Assembly (NCBI GenBank): GCA_013397695.1
Contig: VYZI01000054.1
Coordinates: 1,839,209 to 1,903,208, forward strand
Length of the DNA: 64,000 nucleotides
Direction: 5' to 3'
DNA from: Centropus unirufus
Lineage: Eukaryota; Chordata; Aves; Cuculiformes; Centropidae
The position numbers and the translations under genes are program-made. The notes beneath the pieces were generated by a model. The model made no database searches and was not told the origin of the DNA. It worked only from the letters and a program-made list of their open reading frames with translations. Within the stretch, counting starts at the first letter, position 1. Each line of letters begins with the position of its first letter. Below are positions 1-13,000 of this stretch, in pieces.

Positions 1-587
1 TAGACCTCATAATCTGGAAATACATTGTAAGTACAGGAGTCTTACATTAACCTTATTTCTATACAGAATACACCAATTAAAGCACAAACTTGTCTCTATT
101 TTTGGTCATACCACTGCCACATTTTGGCTTCAGTTAACAGTAGAACTGCAATAAGTCTCAAAATTTATGATAAAAGTAAGATGAAAAATTTACTAAATCC
201 TGCAGATCTTAAAACTGGTTGCATCTCCTTCAGAGATGAAAGATCGTAGTTGGTCTCACCTCAAATACAAATATAAATGTCTTGAAGTAATTGAACTGCA
301 GCTGTCACTATCTTTCCATTATTATGCACAGAATAATTTGCAGTTATATATTTTCACTCATAGGTGGCGATAGAAAATTGATACATTATTTACTATGCTT
401 TTCCTTAAAGATGCTCCACAGAGACTTGAGAAAGAGTAATGAACTTTTCCAGACATTAAAAGTGATGAATGCCTCTTGTTTTGAGCACCAGGGCATTCGT
501 AGAAGGTCATTTTAAATTGCGCCTACACATCACACACACCTGTGTGTACCTCTCTAGGCAGATAAGTAGAAATAACTCAGCCTTTGA
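1..587. other. Unannotated AT-rich DNA, no gene seen
   Basis: No repeat family, exon or RNA gene is recognised here. The open frames that can be read are short and lack any familiar motif. One of them begins at a TTG (position 291), which is not a normal start codon in a vertebrate. Confidence 0.6.
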
Positions 588-879
588 TCTTCCTTCCTTT
601 CTTCCTTTCTGTCAGTTTGTCTGCCTTTGTGCCTTTCTATCTGCCTTTCTCTTTCTGTCTTTCTCTCTTCTTGTCTTTCTCACAATCTCTTTCTCACTTT
701 TGCTTTTGCTTTCCTACTTTTTGTTTCTTCTCTTTCACTCTTTATTTTTATTATGCTTTTTTCTCTGTTTTTCTCTCTTTCCTGCATAGTTCCTTGCCTA
801 CTTGCCTACTTCCTTCCCTTTTTCCCTCTCTCTCTTTCACTCTCCATTCTTCCATTGCTTCGATCTCCCTCCCTCGCAG
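588..879 (+). repeat. Polypyrimidine (T/C) low-complexity tract
   Basis: For roughly 290 bases the plus strand is made almost entirely of T and C, with degenerate TTCC, CTTT and TCTC units and only scattered purines. This looks like an old, mutated pyrimidine microsatellite. All three forward frames stay open for about 70-110 codons and would give Leu/Phe/Ser-rich peptides, which is a by-product of the composition and not evidence of coding. The tract ends in CTCCCTCGCAG at 869-879, which resembles a splice acceptor, but no exon can be shown downstream. Confidence 0.9.
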
Positions 880-3800
880 AAGCTGTTTTAACTCTTTTGA
901 CTTTAAAATGAAATGGAACTGAAGGATCTTTCTGGCTTTGTATGCCTGTGTATCCACACAAATGCTGATATTTTTCCTGATACTCCCTCTCTCAGATGCA
1001 TCAAAAGACGTAAATAGTATTTCCCAGTGATGATCTCAATATGTTAACTTTTCATATTCACAGCTGTCAGAATGATGTAATAAAAAATAAACTGAACTTT
1101 ATGGTAAATGCCTCAGGGTAAATGTAGCTCACATATGCCATTATAGTATCTCTTTTTTATGTTCCTTAAAATATAAATGCCTTGAAATTCTTTGAAATTA
1201 GCTCCAACTCAGAAAAGTAAAAATAATCCTTTTAAAAAAATACCATAAATTTGCCTGTATTACCAAACAAGTGATCATTCTGGATGGTATTCAGAGTGCT
1301 TAAATTAGAGCATTTCACTTAGGCCAGAAATCATAACATAATCTTCCTTGGGGTCAATGGACTACTTAGTGATTGAACTTGCCCTCTGGAACCATCATGT
1401 TGCTCACTAGGAAAAATCTATTTGTATCACATAAGGGAAATTTAAAGGCTTTCTTTGGAAATATATAATGTTGTCATTTCAAAATATTAGTTATCATAGG
1501 CATGCAAATTAATCTCACCAGAATTTTGGCATTTAACTGAGACATGTAAGTTACTGAAGTAATTGTACAAATCTCCTTCTACGGGTGATGGATAGGTATT
1601 TTAAGAGACTAAGTCAGACGTGAGTTGGACTAGTTCAGGTTTCCAACTTACCCAGTAATTATTTAACTAAAGCAAAATGCATCAAAATTTACATTCCACA
1701 AGTATCAACTTTTAACAGGCAAAGCATCTTTCAGCCATTTCAACAGTTCTAGTTCCTACATTAATTTAAAACTTTGATCTTCATTCTGCTAAACCAGAAC
1801 AAATCTGACAGGCAAGTTATTGAGGAATCATGTTTCCCACTGTGAATGATACAGGAAGTTTTATAATGAAGAGGGCCTAATAGACTCCGACAATACATTG
1901 AAGAAAATTATCTTCCAAGCTTGACTTTGCACTGAAGCTTGAGTTGGCTTTATTATTTTTGCCTTCAAATACACAATAAAATTGTGTGTAAGGTTTGCAT
2001 TTGGGTTTGTTTCCTACTTTCTCTCTCTCAAAAAAAAATATAGTGTAATTCAGTTTCCAAAGCAAGAAAGAGGTAAGAAGAAAATTTTCATATGGTGGAC
2101 TTTGCTCTCCTGGAAACAAACAGTTCCAGACTCCAGCAAGGGAGTTATCTTAGTCCTTGGTGGTTGTCACTGCCCAGTCCAGTTGTTCTTCAATCCTCAA
2201 TTGGTTTTCAAACAAATTCTAGGGCAGCTTAGCAAGTTTGGGACTGTTTTGGTTTGTGTTGCAATCACTTTTTTGCAAGAGCTCATGGGAAGACTATGTG
2301 CATGCATCTTGGTACAGAGAGTACTGTCTCCAAGATAAAACAAAACTCTGCTGGAGAAGCAGACAATACACAAATGTCTACCTACAACAAAATGTGCATA
2401 AACTGTGTTCTCACTGGAGCTCATCAGCACAGTCCAGCTGCTTTTTTGTTTACTGTGAGGGCAATGTTTTCCCTTACTGGAATAAATGCGGCCAATCTTT
2501 TGCAACAAACATAAGAACTCCCAAGAGTTCTTTCAACAAATATTTAGAAAGTTATGGCATGATTAAGACTAAAGCTAGGGCTAAGAATGAATCTGAGGTT
2601 GGATTTCAGCCCCACTCCTAAGTCCAAAGTAGATATTTTGATATCTGCTTTTTGTGCATCTTGAAGAAAAGCTGTGCGGATTTGGTGATTGAGCTGAGAA
2701 CATAATTAGTAATATTTTTTGCTCAGTTATCATATTCATCTCTCAAACTTCTGAAAGTACAGATAACAGAAGTCTTAAGTGAGTTCATTATTCACTTATT
2801 AATATTAATGCATTTCTTCAGCAAACAACTTTTATCAGTGTTTTGTCAAAATAAGAAATGGTGAATATTAATACAATATAAATGATCTATAATTTGAGCC
2901 TCACTACTTACCAGCTGTGACTAGAAAGAAAAGAAGACTGAAAAGGGAGGGACAAAGATAGAATTGAATGGGTTCAGTACCAAAAATCATGCAATTTTAA
3001 GCATAGTTTTCTAATTCCTCCTCATCTCTAATCCTTTGTTCTTTTTGCTTTTATTGTCCTCTTTTTTTCTGCCTTAAAATTATGAAAAATCTGGATAGGG
3101 GCAATTTTTAAAAGTTTGCTTTTATCAGAAGTTTTATAATTGTGCATAAATACATAGGAAAATAATTTTCAGCAATAAGTAAAAAGTAATTATTCACAAA
3201 ACAATGTAAATTCTTGACAACAAAATATAACTTTGTATAGAAATTTCAGCTTGCTTTCACAATCATGGGCTTCAGACCACTGGAACATCATAGTAAAGCA
3301 AATATGTAAGAGATATGAAGATGTACAAATTAAAATTTACATTCATATACTGCCTAGTATTGGGGGATCATTTAGGGACTTTTCAACTTTTTATTTAGTT
3401 CAGAAGATATAATTTCTTTTTGTTAAAATCTTGTTTTTGTACATTTCTAAGAGAACCATCTTTACTGCAGTATTTTTTTAAAGTCATAGTGTTAAAGAAA
3501 TATCACAAAGCTCCCCTTTCAAGGAGTGCAGAAGTTTCCATGGAGGTGAGAGAATCATCTTTGAATGGTTCTTTGTTATTTTGAGACACTATCTTCACTC
3601 AGAGAACTTCTGTCCTTCTTCTGAGATAAAGGAGATGAGACCATTCCTCTGCAGCTGTACTCACAAAGGTCCAGATCACAACATTGACATATCTCAAGAG
3701 TTCATCCTGAACACCATGAAATTCATCCTTGTTTTACATTAGATGCTTATTCTCAGTTTTCATTTCAAAGTTCCCTAGCCCTCTAGGATACAGGGAGAAC

Positions 3801-5181
3801 TTGGAAAATGTGAGCTTCTCGGGCCTCAACAAGTCAAATGACAAACTAAAATGCCCCATACACGTTATGTTTAAGCCACATTTTTAATCTTTAGGCAATG
3901 TCTGAACTCCTGGATTACCAATACTGAGCTTCTGACATTCTTTTTTTTTGTAAGCAGGTACTCAAGGAGGTTAGGCAACCGATGCCAGTAAGTCCAGCAT
4001 TCATTTCAATGAAAACCCTTTAGAACAATTTTGATTATTCGCATAATCCACTGTTAAGACAGGAAAAATAAAGAGGTAGTCCAAAGATGTGTTTAGCTCA
4101 TGTTTAGTTAGAACGTATCTTTTAAATGAAAGATTTTTCTTCTCTCTTCTATAAAATAGGCCTAGACTTACCACTTTGAAAGAAGTCTTTTGGGATTTAT
4201 CCTAGTTTCATTTTAACCCAGTGAAGCATTCTCAGATTTCTTACTTGGCTTTCGGAAGATTAAATTCATACGTCCAAAAATCCATATGCTTTAAAGATAT
4301 GCACTGTAAAAAAAAAATAAAAATAAAGAAAGCAAAAAGCAGTGGGGGAGATGCATGAAAACAGCTCATGTGAAAGTTAAAATGTTGAGTTAGCTTCCTA
4401 GCTGTGTGGAAGAATATATCCCCAATTAACAGTTAATTTAAATGGCGACTGATTTGTAGAGAGTAAGATCTTAATTAGGTGCAGATGCCTTGACATTTTG
4501 GTGAACTGAACCTATAGAAGCTTATCTGGAATTTCAGAATCTCCTCCAGCATTCAATGTTTAATGTAATTTGATTGAAGGAAATGGAAAAAACTCCAAGG
4601 AGAACTTTTGAGACAGCCCTTTCTCAAACCAAAGTCGATTTCTCAAGCACCTTGCTTGTACCACACACTCTCACAATCTGTAAGGTGACCATGAGTCACG
4701 TAAAAAGAAATCTCCAGCTGTGTCTGGTCCTGAAGATATCGATTCCTTGCTGCTTTAGGAACTGGCCAGTGATAAATTGAATTTATCATGAAGCATTTAA
4801 GGAAGGGTTCTTGTAATGAAAGGCTGAAATTAGACAGGTATCTTGAGGTCTCTTCTTTTTCCCTTAGTGACACGTTTATTGAAACACAAAACTCTTCAGG
4901 GTGGAGACTTCACTTTTGCAAATGTGTTGGCCTTTCCAAATTGAGTAAAAATGTGCAAATTTTAGAAGTGATAAAGCACCTTCAATAACTTCTAAAGCTA
5001 AAGCAATCTATGGGTGTTCAGCATTTGTTTCACATGTTCACCTCTGTTTAAGTTTCTATAGTGTAAGTTCTATTTGAGGCACCCACAGAGAGAGATGTTC
5101 AAAAGCACCTTTATTACATGTTGCAACACAGCACCACCACAGAAGTCAACAGGATCTGCGCTTCTCCATCTCTGGATGGTT
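880..5181. other. Unannotated AT-rich DNA, no gene seen
   Basis: This stretch has short A and T runs and no recognised transposon. Several frames on both strands are open together at about 1982-2621, where the base composition is a little less AT-rich, but none of the translations shows a familiar domain. I see no exon, RNA gene or long repeat. Confidence 0.55.
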
Positions 5182-5213
5182 TAAATTAAAACCTTAAAAA
5201 AACCTTAAAAAAA
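5182..5213 (+). repeat. Short A-rich tandem repeat
   Basis: Two exact head-to-tail copies of the 11-bp unit CCTTAAAAAAA lie at 5192-5202 and 5203-5213, preceded by a degenerate copy. The pattern fits replication slippage. Confidence 0.8.
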
Positions 5214-6815
5214 CCTCCAAAACCTCAAAACAAGTTTCAACTTTTGCTTAGTCAAAGAAGGGTGATGATTAGACCTAGAAAATGCAGAGAAAGAGGAGAC
5301 AGTTAAAATGATTATGGCAAAAACATAGACAAAGAGAAGACTTTCACAGCTACAGCAAAAAGTCAACATAGCATTTTGTTAGGGGACAGGGAGTTTAAGT
5401 GAGTTTCAAGTGTGGCTAGCATAAGGAAAAGAGAAATTTGAGATTCCCATGAAAGGTGTCACAATTAGTGACCAGCAAAGGCAAATGCCAATGTTATTCC
5501 TGGTTGCAGCAGAATTTTCTCCTGATCATGTTCAGTGCTGTCCCCAGCCTTGCATACCTCTAATTAAAAGCAACTAGTGGATTTGTACCAGATATGGTCA
5601 ATCATAATTGCTAAGGCCTTTTTTTTTCACAATTTAGCCTACAGCAAAAAGTTTGAATTCTTGCCCCCAGCGCTGCTGCAGTCAGGGGTACCTTGGGTTG
5701 ATGTTATGTCAACATGATGAAATTGTTACAGATCTGTGTTTAATACTACAAAGGTATTCTGAAAAGACAAGGATTTAACCAGAGGGGTTTACATTCATGG
5801 TGGCTCTGGAGTGGTAAATTTTGTAAGAATCAAGAAATCCAACTTAAAGAGCAGTTATTATTTTCTTAATAAAAATAAAAACAAAAATTAAATTCTATTC
5901 ACTGGCACCTAGCCAAGCTTAATTAAAGTTGGCCGAATGTTTATAAGGAAAGGAAAATATAAGAAAGAAGACATTATAAAAATAGGATGAAAAATCATAC
6001 TTTGTAACTGGAACTAGAGGCACATAGCCGAAATGCTGCTGTGAGGAATAGAGTTTGGTATGATGTGGTGTGGGAGAGAAGTGTCAAAGACTCACTGGAA
6101 AGATACCCCTAGAAGCCAATGCATAGTAAAGTCTGTAGACAACAGCTATGACCTAGATTGTTCAAATGGGAAGTGAGTTAGGCACAGACACTGTTGAAAT
6201 TCAATTTCAGTTGAGTCTAGGGCTCTGCTAGTTATTGCTTTTTCTGTTTACCCTCTTTTTAAAGGAAACACGATGCTTGAGTTGATCTGAAGTGAGATAA
6301 TTATTTTGTTTTGCTTTCTTGTTTAAAGACAAACAAAAAGCTTGCCTCATCCAGAAATACAGTGTTTTACTTTAAAAATGAATGCCTGAACCAGCAGCTG
6401 AGTCCTGTCCTCAACCTGGGTCAGTCTGTTCCTCCACTTAGGAAAGTAGTCTGTCCATGCAGTCAAGCACGTTGAAGTCACCTGTTCTGAGCTTCTTGTT
6501 GTTTCCTCTACTTACATGAATGACTTTTTCAGTGGACTACAGAATAAATCCAAATAAAGACACTTCTATCCTGCCGCTGGTTGGACTTTCAAACTGGAAC
6601 TCAAATATATGTCTCATTTCTCATACTAATTAATATTTAAATAACTTACATAGAGCAAAATAATATCAATATTGAAATACAGCCTCCCTTGGTTAATGTA
6701 AGTGGTCATACCAAGAAATTTGATTAATCTGAGGAGGATTACAGAGTTGCAGATATCCTTTTGGTTAGTCTTTCATCAAGATGAGGTAAGACTTGTACAG
6801 TGTTCTAAGAATGTT
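5214..6815. other. Unannotated AT-rich DNA, no gene seen
   Basis: I recognise no gene, RNA or repeat family in this stretch. It contains only short A runs and generic AT-rich sequence. Confidence 0.5.
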
Positions 6816-6837
6816 CTAATGCAAAAAGTTGCATTAG
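6816..6837. repeat. Perfect 9-bp inverted repeat (hairpin)
   Basis: CTAATGCAA at 6816-6824 pairs exactly with TTGCATTAG at 6829-6837 across the 4-base loop AAAG. It lies directly against the 5' truncation point of the CR1 piece that follows. Confidence 0.8.
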
Positions 6838-7073
6838 AGGGAGTTCAGATTGGACATTAGGAAGATGTTCTTCACTGAGAGGGTGGTCACTGGAATAGTT
6901 CCCCAGGAAAGTAGACATGGGATCAAGCCTGTCAGAGTTCAAGGAGTATGGACAATGCTCTTAGTCATATTGTTTGGTTTGAGTTAGTCTTGTGAGGAGC
7001 AGAGAGTTGGACTTAAGGATCCTTATAGGTCCCTTCTGACTTGAGATACTCCACAATTCCATGATTTTATGAT
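6838..7073 (+). mobile_element. CR1 LINE, 3'-end fragment
   Basis: This is a 5'-truncated CR1 non-LTR retrotransposon copy covering the last part of ORF2 and the 3' UTR. The start carries the CR1 pattern of 'GACATTAGGAAGATGTTCTT' followed by a 'GAGAGGGTGGTCACTGGAATAG' type sequence, which is the C-terminal end of the CR1 reverse transcriptase protein (consensus like DIRKKFFT..RVV..WN). The 3' end holds a 'GGACTTAAGGATCCTTATAG' block, then 'CAATTCCATGATTTTATGAT', a mutated form of the CR1 terminal octamers. The wording of the 3' UTR resembles the CR1-X/Y type more than the type seen at 28.7-29.9 kb; that subfamily call is from memory and not certain. Many substitutions suggest an old insertion. 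Confidence 0.88.
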
Positions 7074-10000
7074 ATGCAAGGTAACTTTGATTTCAAAGTT
7101 CACAGATTATCTGTTGCTGCATGCTGACTGTAGCACTGAGAAGCAGGGTACATGAGATATCAGCCTAGTAGGTATAAGAGCAGAAAAGTCTTCCTTCTTC
7201 AAGCATCGCCTTTTAGCAAAGGACAAAATTGTCATCTTTTCTGAAAACACTGAATAGGAGAAAAGCACCTAAGGTAAGAAAACATGTTCCAATTAATTAA
7301 TCTCTTCACAGATTTTATGTTGATCTAGAGTCTGCTATAGACTTCTGGATCCATAAAACTGATTTGTATTGCCAATTTGATCCTAATATACTTCAGGCAT
7401 GGTGTTTTGAAACATTTCAGTACCTGCATTGACATAACAAAACACGGAAGTCCCAGAGCAGTTTACCTGCAGATATCTAAGCTTCTGCTAAATGTCTAAG
7501 TACCTAGAATAGTTAAAGGAAATGCAATTAAGACAGTCAATGGGTTCTAGAACTCAGTTAATTTTCCTAAATGAATATGTCTATTCCATTTGATGTTCCC
7601 TTGTGGATCCCACTTTGCTCACAGGTCCATTTTCTTTAGGACGTGTGTGTCCTGCAGCTCTGTGTCATACTTGACTAATCTATGCAAATGCCTTAAAATC
7701 TCTAGGATATCTCCTTGTAGGAAAGCAGAGATATCTGATTTGCCAAGATTATCAGCTCACCCTGTACTAGTTATCTGGTGTGGGATTCAGTTGCCTAAGT
7801 AGGAGAGTGGCCTAAATAGGTTTTGTGTCATTTAAGATTCTGAGAAATATCTTTCTTGACCTCTGGCTGCTGTTTCTGGATTATGTCATCGCCCAAAAAT
7901 CCTGTGTTACATGTGTCAGTCCAGTAGGAATGCCTTAGGTATTTAAAAAGACCCCACATATTTACACTTAAGAAAGCTTAACAGTTGAATTATTTTCTTA
8001 ATGCTGGTCAGCTAAATAGTTCCCTGGATACAATGTCTGCTGGCTGTACCCATCAGGAAATTCAATACTCAGCTCACACACAAACACCTAAATATAGGTT
8101 CTTTAATCTTAAATGGGATCCTACCCCTAGGAATCACTAATGGATCATTAGAATTTTGCATGTTAACATGAGCATGCTGGCTACTGGAAAGAAACTTATT
8201 TCACTATCTTTTCCAACAAAGCTCTGATTTGGGATATCTTGATCTCAGTGAAGAATGCATAATTTTAAGCATGATGACTGAAACAAAAGTTTATACAGAT
8301 CATAATTAATTTCTTAGTAACAGAACCAATATATGTTACAGATCAATGCAATCTCGTAGCCTGTGTTTCACTGCAGCTGAATGGTTTGGTTTGAGCTAAA
8401 GTAGAATTGATTTTCTAACTTTTTAGCTAAACCTCATATAAGCAACTTCATTTCCTGAAAGTTAACTACCACAACTACCTGTGTATAGTTGCTAACTGGG
8501 CTGGGGGAAGGCTGAACCATGACACTCATTCACAAAATCATAGAGTCATGGAATATTTTTTGTTCCTGGTGATGGGAAACCAGGGCTGCATGTTTCTTTT
8601 TGGAGAAAGGATTCAAGTATCTTTCAAAGGGTGTTGTGTAATATTTGGAAGAATAATAGGATCACTGAATATTTAACTTAAACGAATTGAGTTTCCAGTC
8701 CTTTTGAGGTTTGTCTATTGCTGGCCTTAGTTACTGTGAGATTCCTTGACAACAGTAATAAAGCATTTACACTGAGATTCTTGGCTTGTGCCCACCTGAA
8801 ACATTCTTCTTCTATTGACTCAGAAAGCTTTGGGGCCAAAAATTATGTGAAGCAATGAGCCTGTTCAATATTAGACAAAGGGATAAAACACACAATGCTG
8901 GAGACATATTTTTCCTTTGCCTATGAAATGTTTCAAGTGAAAACTGCTTCTTTCAACACTGCAGACCTTGTGGGAAATGACCTGTACAGTGGATAAGTTG
9001 ACAGGCACAGTAGGGGATTTCATTACACCTCAGAACTTGACTGGCACAACGAGCTCTTTCTGGTTCTCTGTAACCCCTGGCAAATACTTGGAATTGAATC
9101 TGTAAATGTTAATCAATATTTCAGGCCTATTAAATAAAGAAAGGCATCGTGGAAATCAAAGCACTAATGGCTAGCATGGTGGCATACAATACTTCCAGGC
9201 CATCAAAAACATTGTAGGGAGCAAAAGAGCAAATATTTTAATAAAACAATTACTTCTACCGTTTCAAACCTGCAGAAAAATGTTACATACCAAACCTGAT
9301 TGTACTAAATTAATTTTAATTTCAAACAGGTCAATGAACAGGAGCAACTCAATAGAGGTCTTTAATGAGTCTTTAAGATGTTATCTTTAATCTCTGAGAG
9401 AGTAAAAGCCCACCATTGTTTAAAATATCAGCAAGCACATCCATTTCTTCTCAAAGATGAAATGGGGCAGAACTGCGCATAAAGCCTAGGGGAGTTTCAT
9501 CCTTGATTTTAGTGGATACAGGCACTGAGTGATATTCATTGTTGGGACTGATTTGACACAGCTGTAGACAGCTGCACCATAGGCAGCTCTGGTTGAGCTA
9601 GTCACCTGAGGCTGACTTTGGAGAGAAATTAGAACTTCTAGAGTGCAATTTATTCCATGTTAAAGCAAATATTTAAAATAGGTCAAATGAATTGTGGCCT
9701 TAAAAGCCTCTAGTCTCTGAAGTGATTACAAAGAGAGTCACAGGTAGTCAAAGCAACTAACAATTGACATCCATAGTTAGATGAGATGAATCACTGCATC
9801 CTCATATATTCAGTGGTGCATGGACATAAACCAGACTGCAAAAAGCTAGTGAACTGGTGCTTCCCTCAGGCAAGTGTGTAAAGTGGTAACACAGCAAAAA
9901 TTAAAAAGGTGATTTTTTTATTTTGAGGTTTTTCCCTGTTATAAAGTTTGGAATTTGTCTATAGGAGTATATATATCTATACCAAACATAGACTGAGTGA

Positions 10001-13000
10001 AAAATTATTTCTCCTTTTTCCTTCCCTACACAAAATAAAAATCCATTTGCCCAGCTGCAAAGTAGGAACTTGCTGCAATACAAAGCAGCAGCTCTTGATT
10101 TCTTTAGAGTCCTGGTAGATATAGGCATTGGATGATGTTATGAACAAGAATAAATACTTGCCAACTTGGTAATATTACCCTGCCTCTGAGAGAGGAAACA
10201 GCCTCCAGTTTCCTCCTTTTGCCTTTGAGGAGATCCAGGTACCATGACTAAATGCCAAGGCAAGATATAACTAACTGCAAATCTACCAGTTGCTATTGAG
10301 TAAACTGTCCTGCAGAAGTAAATTCCCATTTCTTGGCAAGGTGGCCACCATGAAGTGTGGAAAACAAGTAAAGAAGTTTTCAGATTCTTTCAGAAATGGT
10401 TTTAAAAAACTTGCCATTAAGAATTTCCATGTGGTATTGTCATGGGAGCCTACAATGTCCATCCCATTCTGAACAGTGAAGACAGCAGAAGTTGAACATT
10501 TCTTTACTACTATTGTCTTAAAAGGAAATATAAAAAAATGAAGACTGCTACTCATGTATTTTGAAACAATGAGAAAATTAAAAAAACTGGTGATTGTTGG
10601 ACATCTTGTGTACCTTCTGGATATCTACACTATGCTCTCTCTGGTAACAATTTCATGGTAAACTTGGTAAGAATTTCCTTGGTTAACTGCACAGAGCTAA
10701 AATTAACATCATATTTATAAAAAAATAAATAAAGAAAAAGAAATTTAATTTTATGGTATATCTTCTATTCCTGGGGGTGGTGGAGATAGCTATTTTCGTG
10801 AATAAATTTTGTTGATATTTTTGGAAGGTGGAGAAGACATACCAAGAATTACTCAGAAAGGTCAAGAAAACTCTTCTGGCTATGATTCAATCCAAGATTT
10901 GATTTTGTGAACATACAGAAGAATATTTCAGTCTCTCAGAGATGTCCTATGATTCAGAGGCTTTGGACCTCCTCAGAAGTTGACTCACCAGAATGCAAAG
11001 CCAAGACCATTAAGGAATGAGAGAGGGTTATTTAGAGCTGCTACTAGTAATGTGGAGTTCATAAAATGTTACACTGGATCCGTGGTCCAGTAGCTCCACC
11101 TGAAATGTCATTTATTCCAGGCATGGTATGACACACTCACCTGTCCTTGAGGGAATACTGTAGGTAATGAAGCAGTGGAAAGCTATAGATCCTTGCAATA
11201 GGCACATTATGGTAGGCAATAGCACTGGTAACCTATGGATAGCCAAAGGGAGAGAATGAAATAGGGCACCACACTCTTCCCTGGTGTGGCCTCAGCCTCT
11301 AATATACTTGCTGAAACTTAAGTCCTAATAATTTTCTTTCATTTCATTCTATTTGCATGTTCACTTTCCCTTCTTAAATGAAGGACCTGTTATTTACAGC
11401 TCTCATCAACCTACTCCCAATCTAATGAGACTGCAGAAAGTTTGCCTGCAAACTCCCACTCCTTCTGTCAGCTTGGTTGTCTGGGGATGCCTTGTGAAGC
11501 TATTCATGTTCTATCACCTCCTCTTGCTTCCTCACCTTCTTTCCCCTCTCCTTAGCCTGTCATCTTCCCTCATGTCATTCCTGCTGGGTTGTGTAAGATA
11601 CAAAAGGCTACAAAAGTACTTTTAATTTACCAGCCTTCCTCCATCATGTTTCAACTATCCCCAGTGCAATTTGAGGATTTGTCATTTCTCACAATGACAG
11701 AGCACATTCTCCCTGCGGTGCTCTGTGTTTCCTTTCTCTTTGGGTCTGGATGAAAAACATGAAGACTGGAAAAGGTAGCTTTAATCTCCACTAAACGTGA
11801 AAAGAGTTTGAGGCTGTGCAATCAGAGCAGATCACACAGGTTAGACTATTAAGAGAATATTTCTTCAAGAGGACAGAGTCATTGATAGTGCTTTATGTGA
11901 AGCTGCTTCATGGGAACCAACATAAATTGTTCTCTCAGGAAAGCTGTTGATGAAAGTGTCATGAGGGTGGTCATTGAATAACTAGTTGTATCAAGGTGAC
12001 TGATGCAATGAGAAGTACATAAGCTGAACTGTACCGATCATGACCATTGGCGACCAGGGTAGGAACCTGGGGATGATCTCTATGGAATATTAGAAAGTTA
12101 CATCCTATGTGTGGAATCCAGGTCTTACATACTGGCTATGTGATGAAATTCTTACTACAAGCCTCCCTCAAACCCACCCAAAACCTTGAGAAATTACATG
12201 TTACACCCAGGTGTGAATGCAAACACCATTGCAAATGAGATAAAGCACCGAGTTTGCATGGATTCAAAATACTTGGGGTGAACATTTTTAGAGGAAACTG
12301 AATAAATCATGGTAGTTTTGGCAATGAGGTTATAGGGCTCAAAGAACCAACCATCTAAGCCATAAAAATAGTAAATAACTGATGTTATTATCCCATCAAA
12401 TGCTACTGCAGCACAACAAAACTATTCCCTCAAGCATACTGCACACAAGAGTAAAGTACACCAACAAATCAGTCCTTGACCTATTTGGTTCAAAATTCTT
12501 GCCTGCCCAGTGTTCCTGTTCCTGCTTTCCTCCACCCACCCATCTAGACCTTCTTTCTTATCCCAAGCATGCCTTCAGCCGGGTGCCTGATCTGATTTAG
12601 GATACTGGCAACAAAATCTGTCTTTCTTCTTTCGCCTCATTTGCTATTTACCATAAAACTGAAAATGTGTAAAAGGTTTTCTTTTATTTTTCTTAAGATG
12701 CATGTTTGCAAACCTCTATTTTGAGATGCTTGGGAAGGTCTGACATGGTCTGAGTATTCCTATAGAAGCCGAATTGTTTAGCCAAGACTGGTGGAAGAAT
12801 CTAACCTAAGGAATATAAATTGCACTACAGACTGGATGGAGAACCATTCTTCACAGAACATGAGTCTTACCATACTTGGACAGCTAAGACAAAAAAGCAT
12901 CCACTATCTGTAGATACCAAAGAATTATTTGTCTTCAACCACAAGGAAAAATAAGCAGCTGGTAAAGCGGTGATGTGGCATATACTGCAGAAATGCTGCC

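Noticed and set aside
469..957. Several overlapping open frames of 70-112 codons on both strands
   Set aside because: They lie in the polypyrimidine tract; absence of stops is caused by composition, and the peptides are Leu/Phe/Ser-rich or Lys/Glu-rich with no domain.
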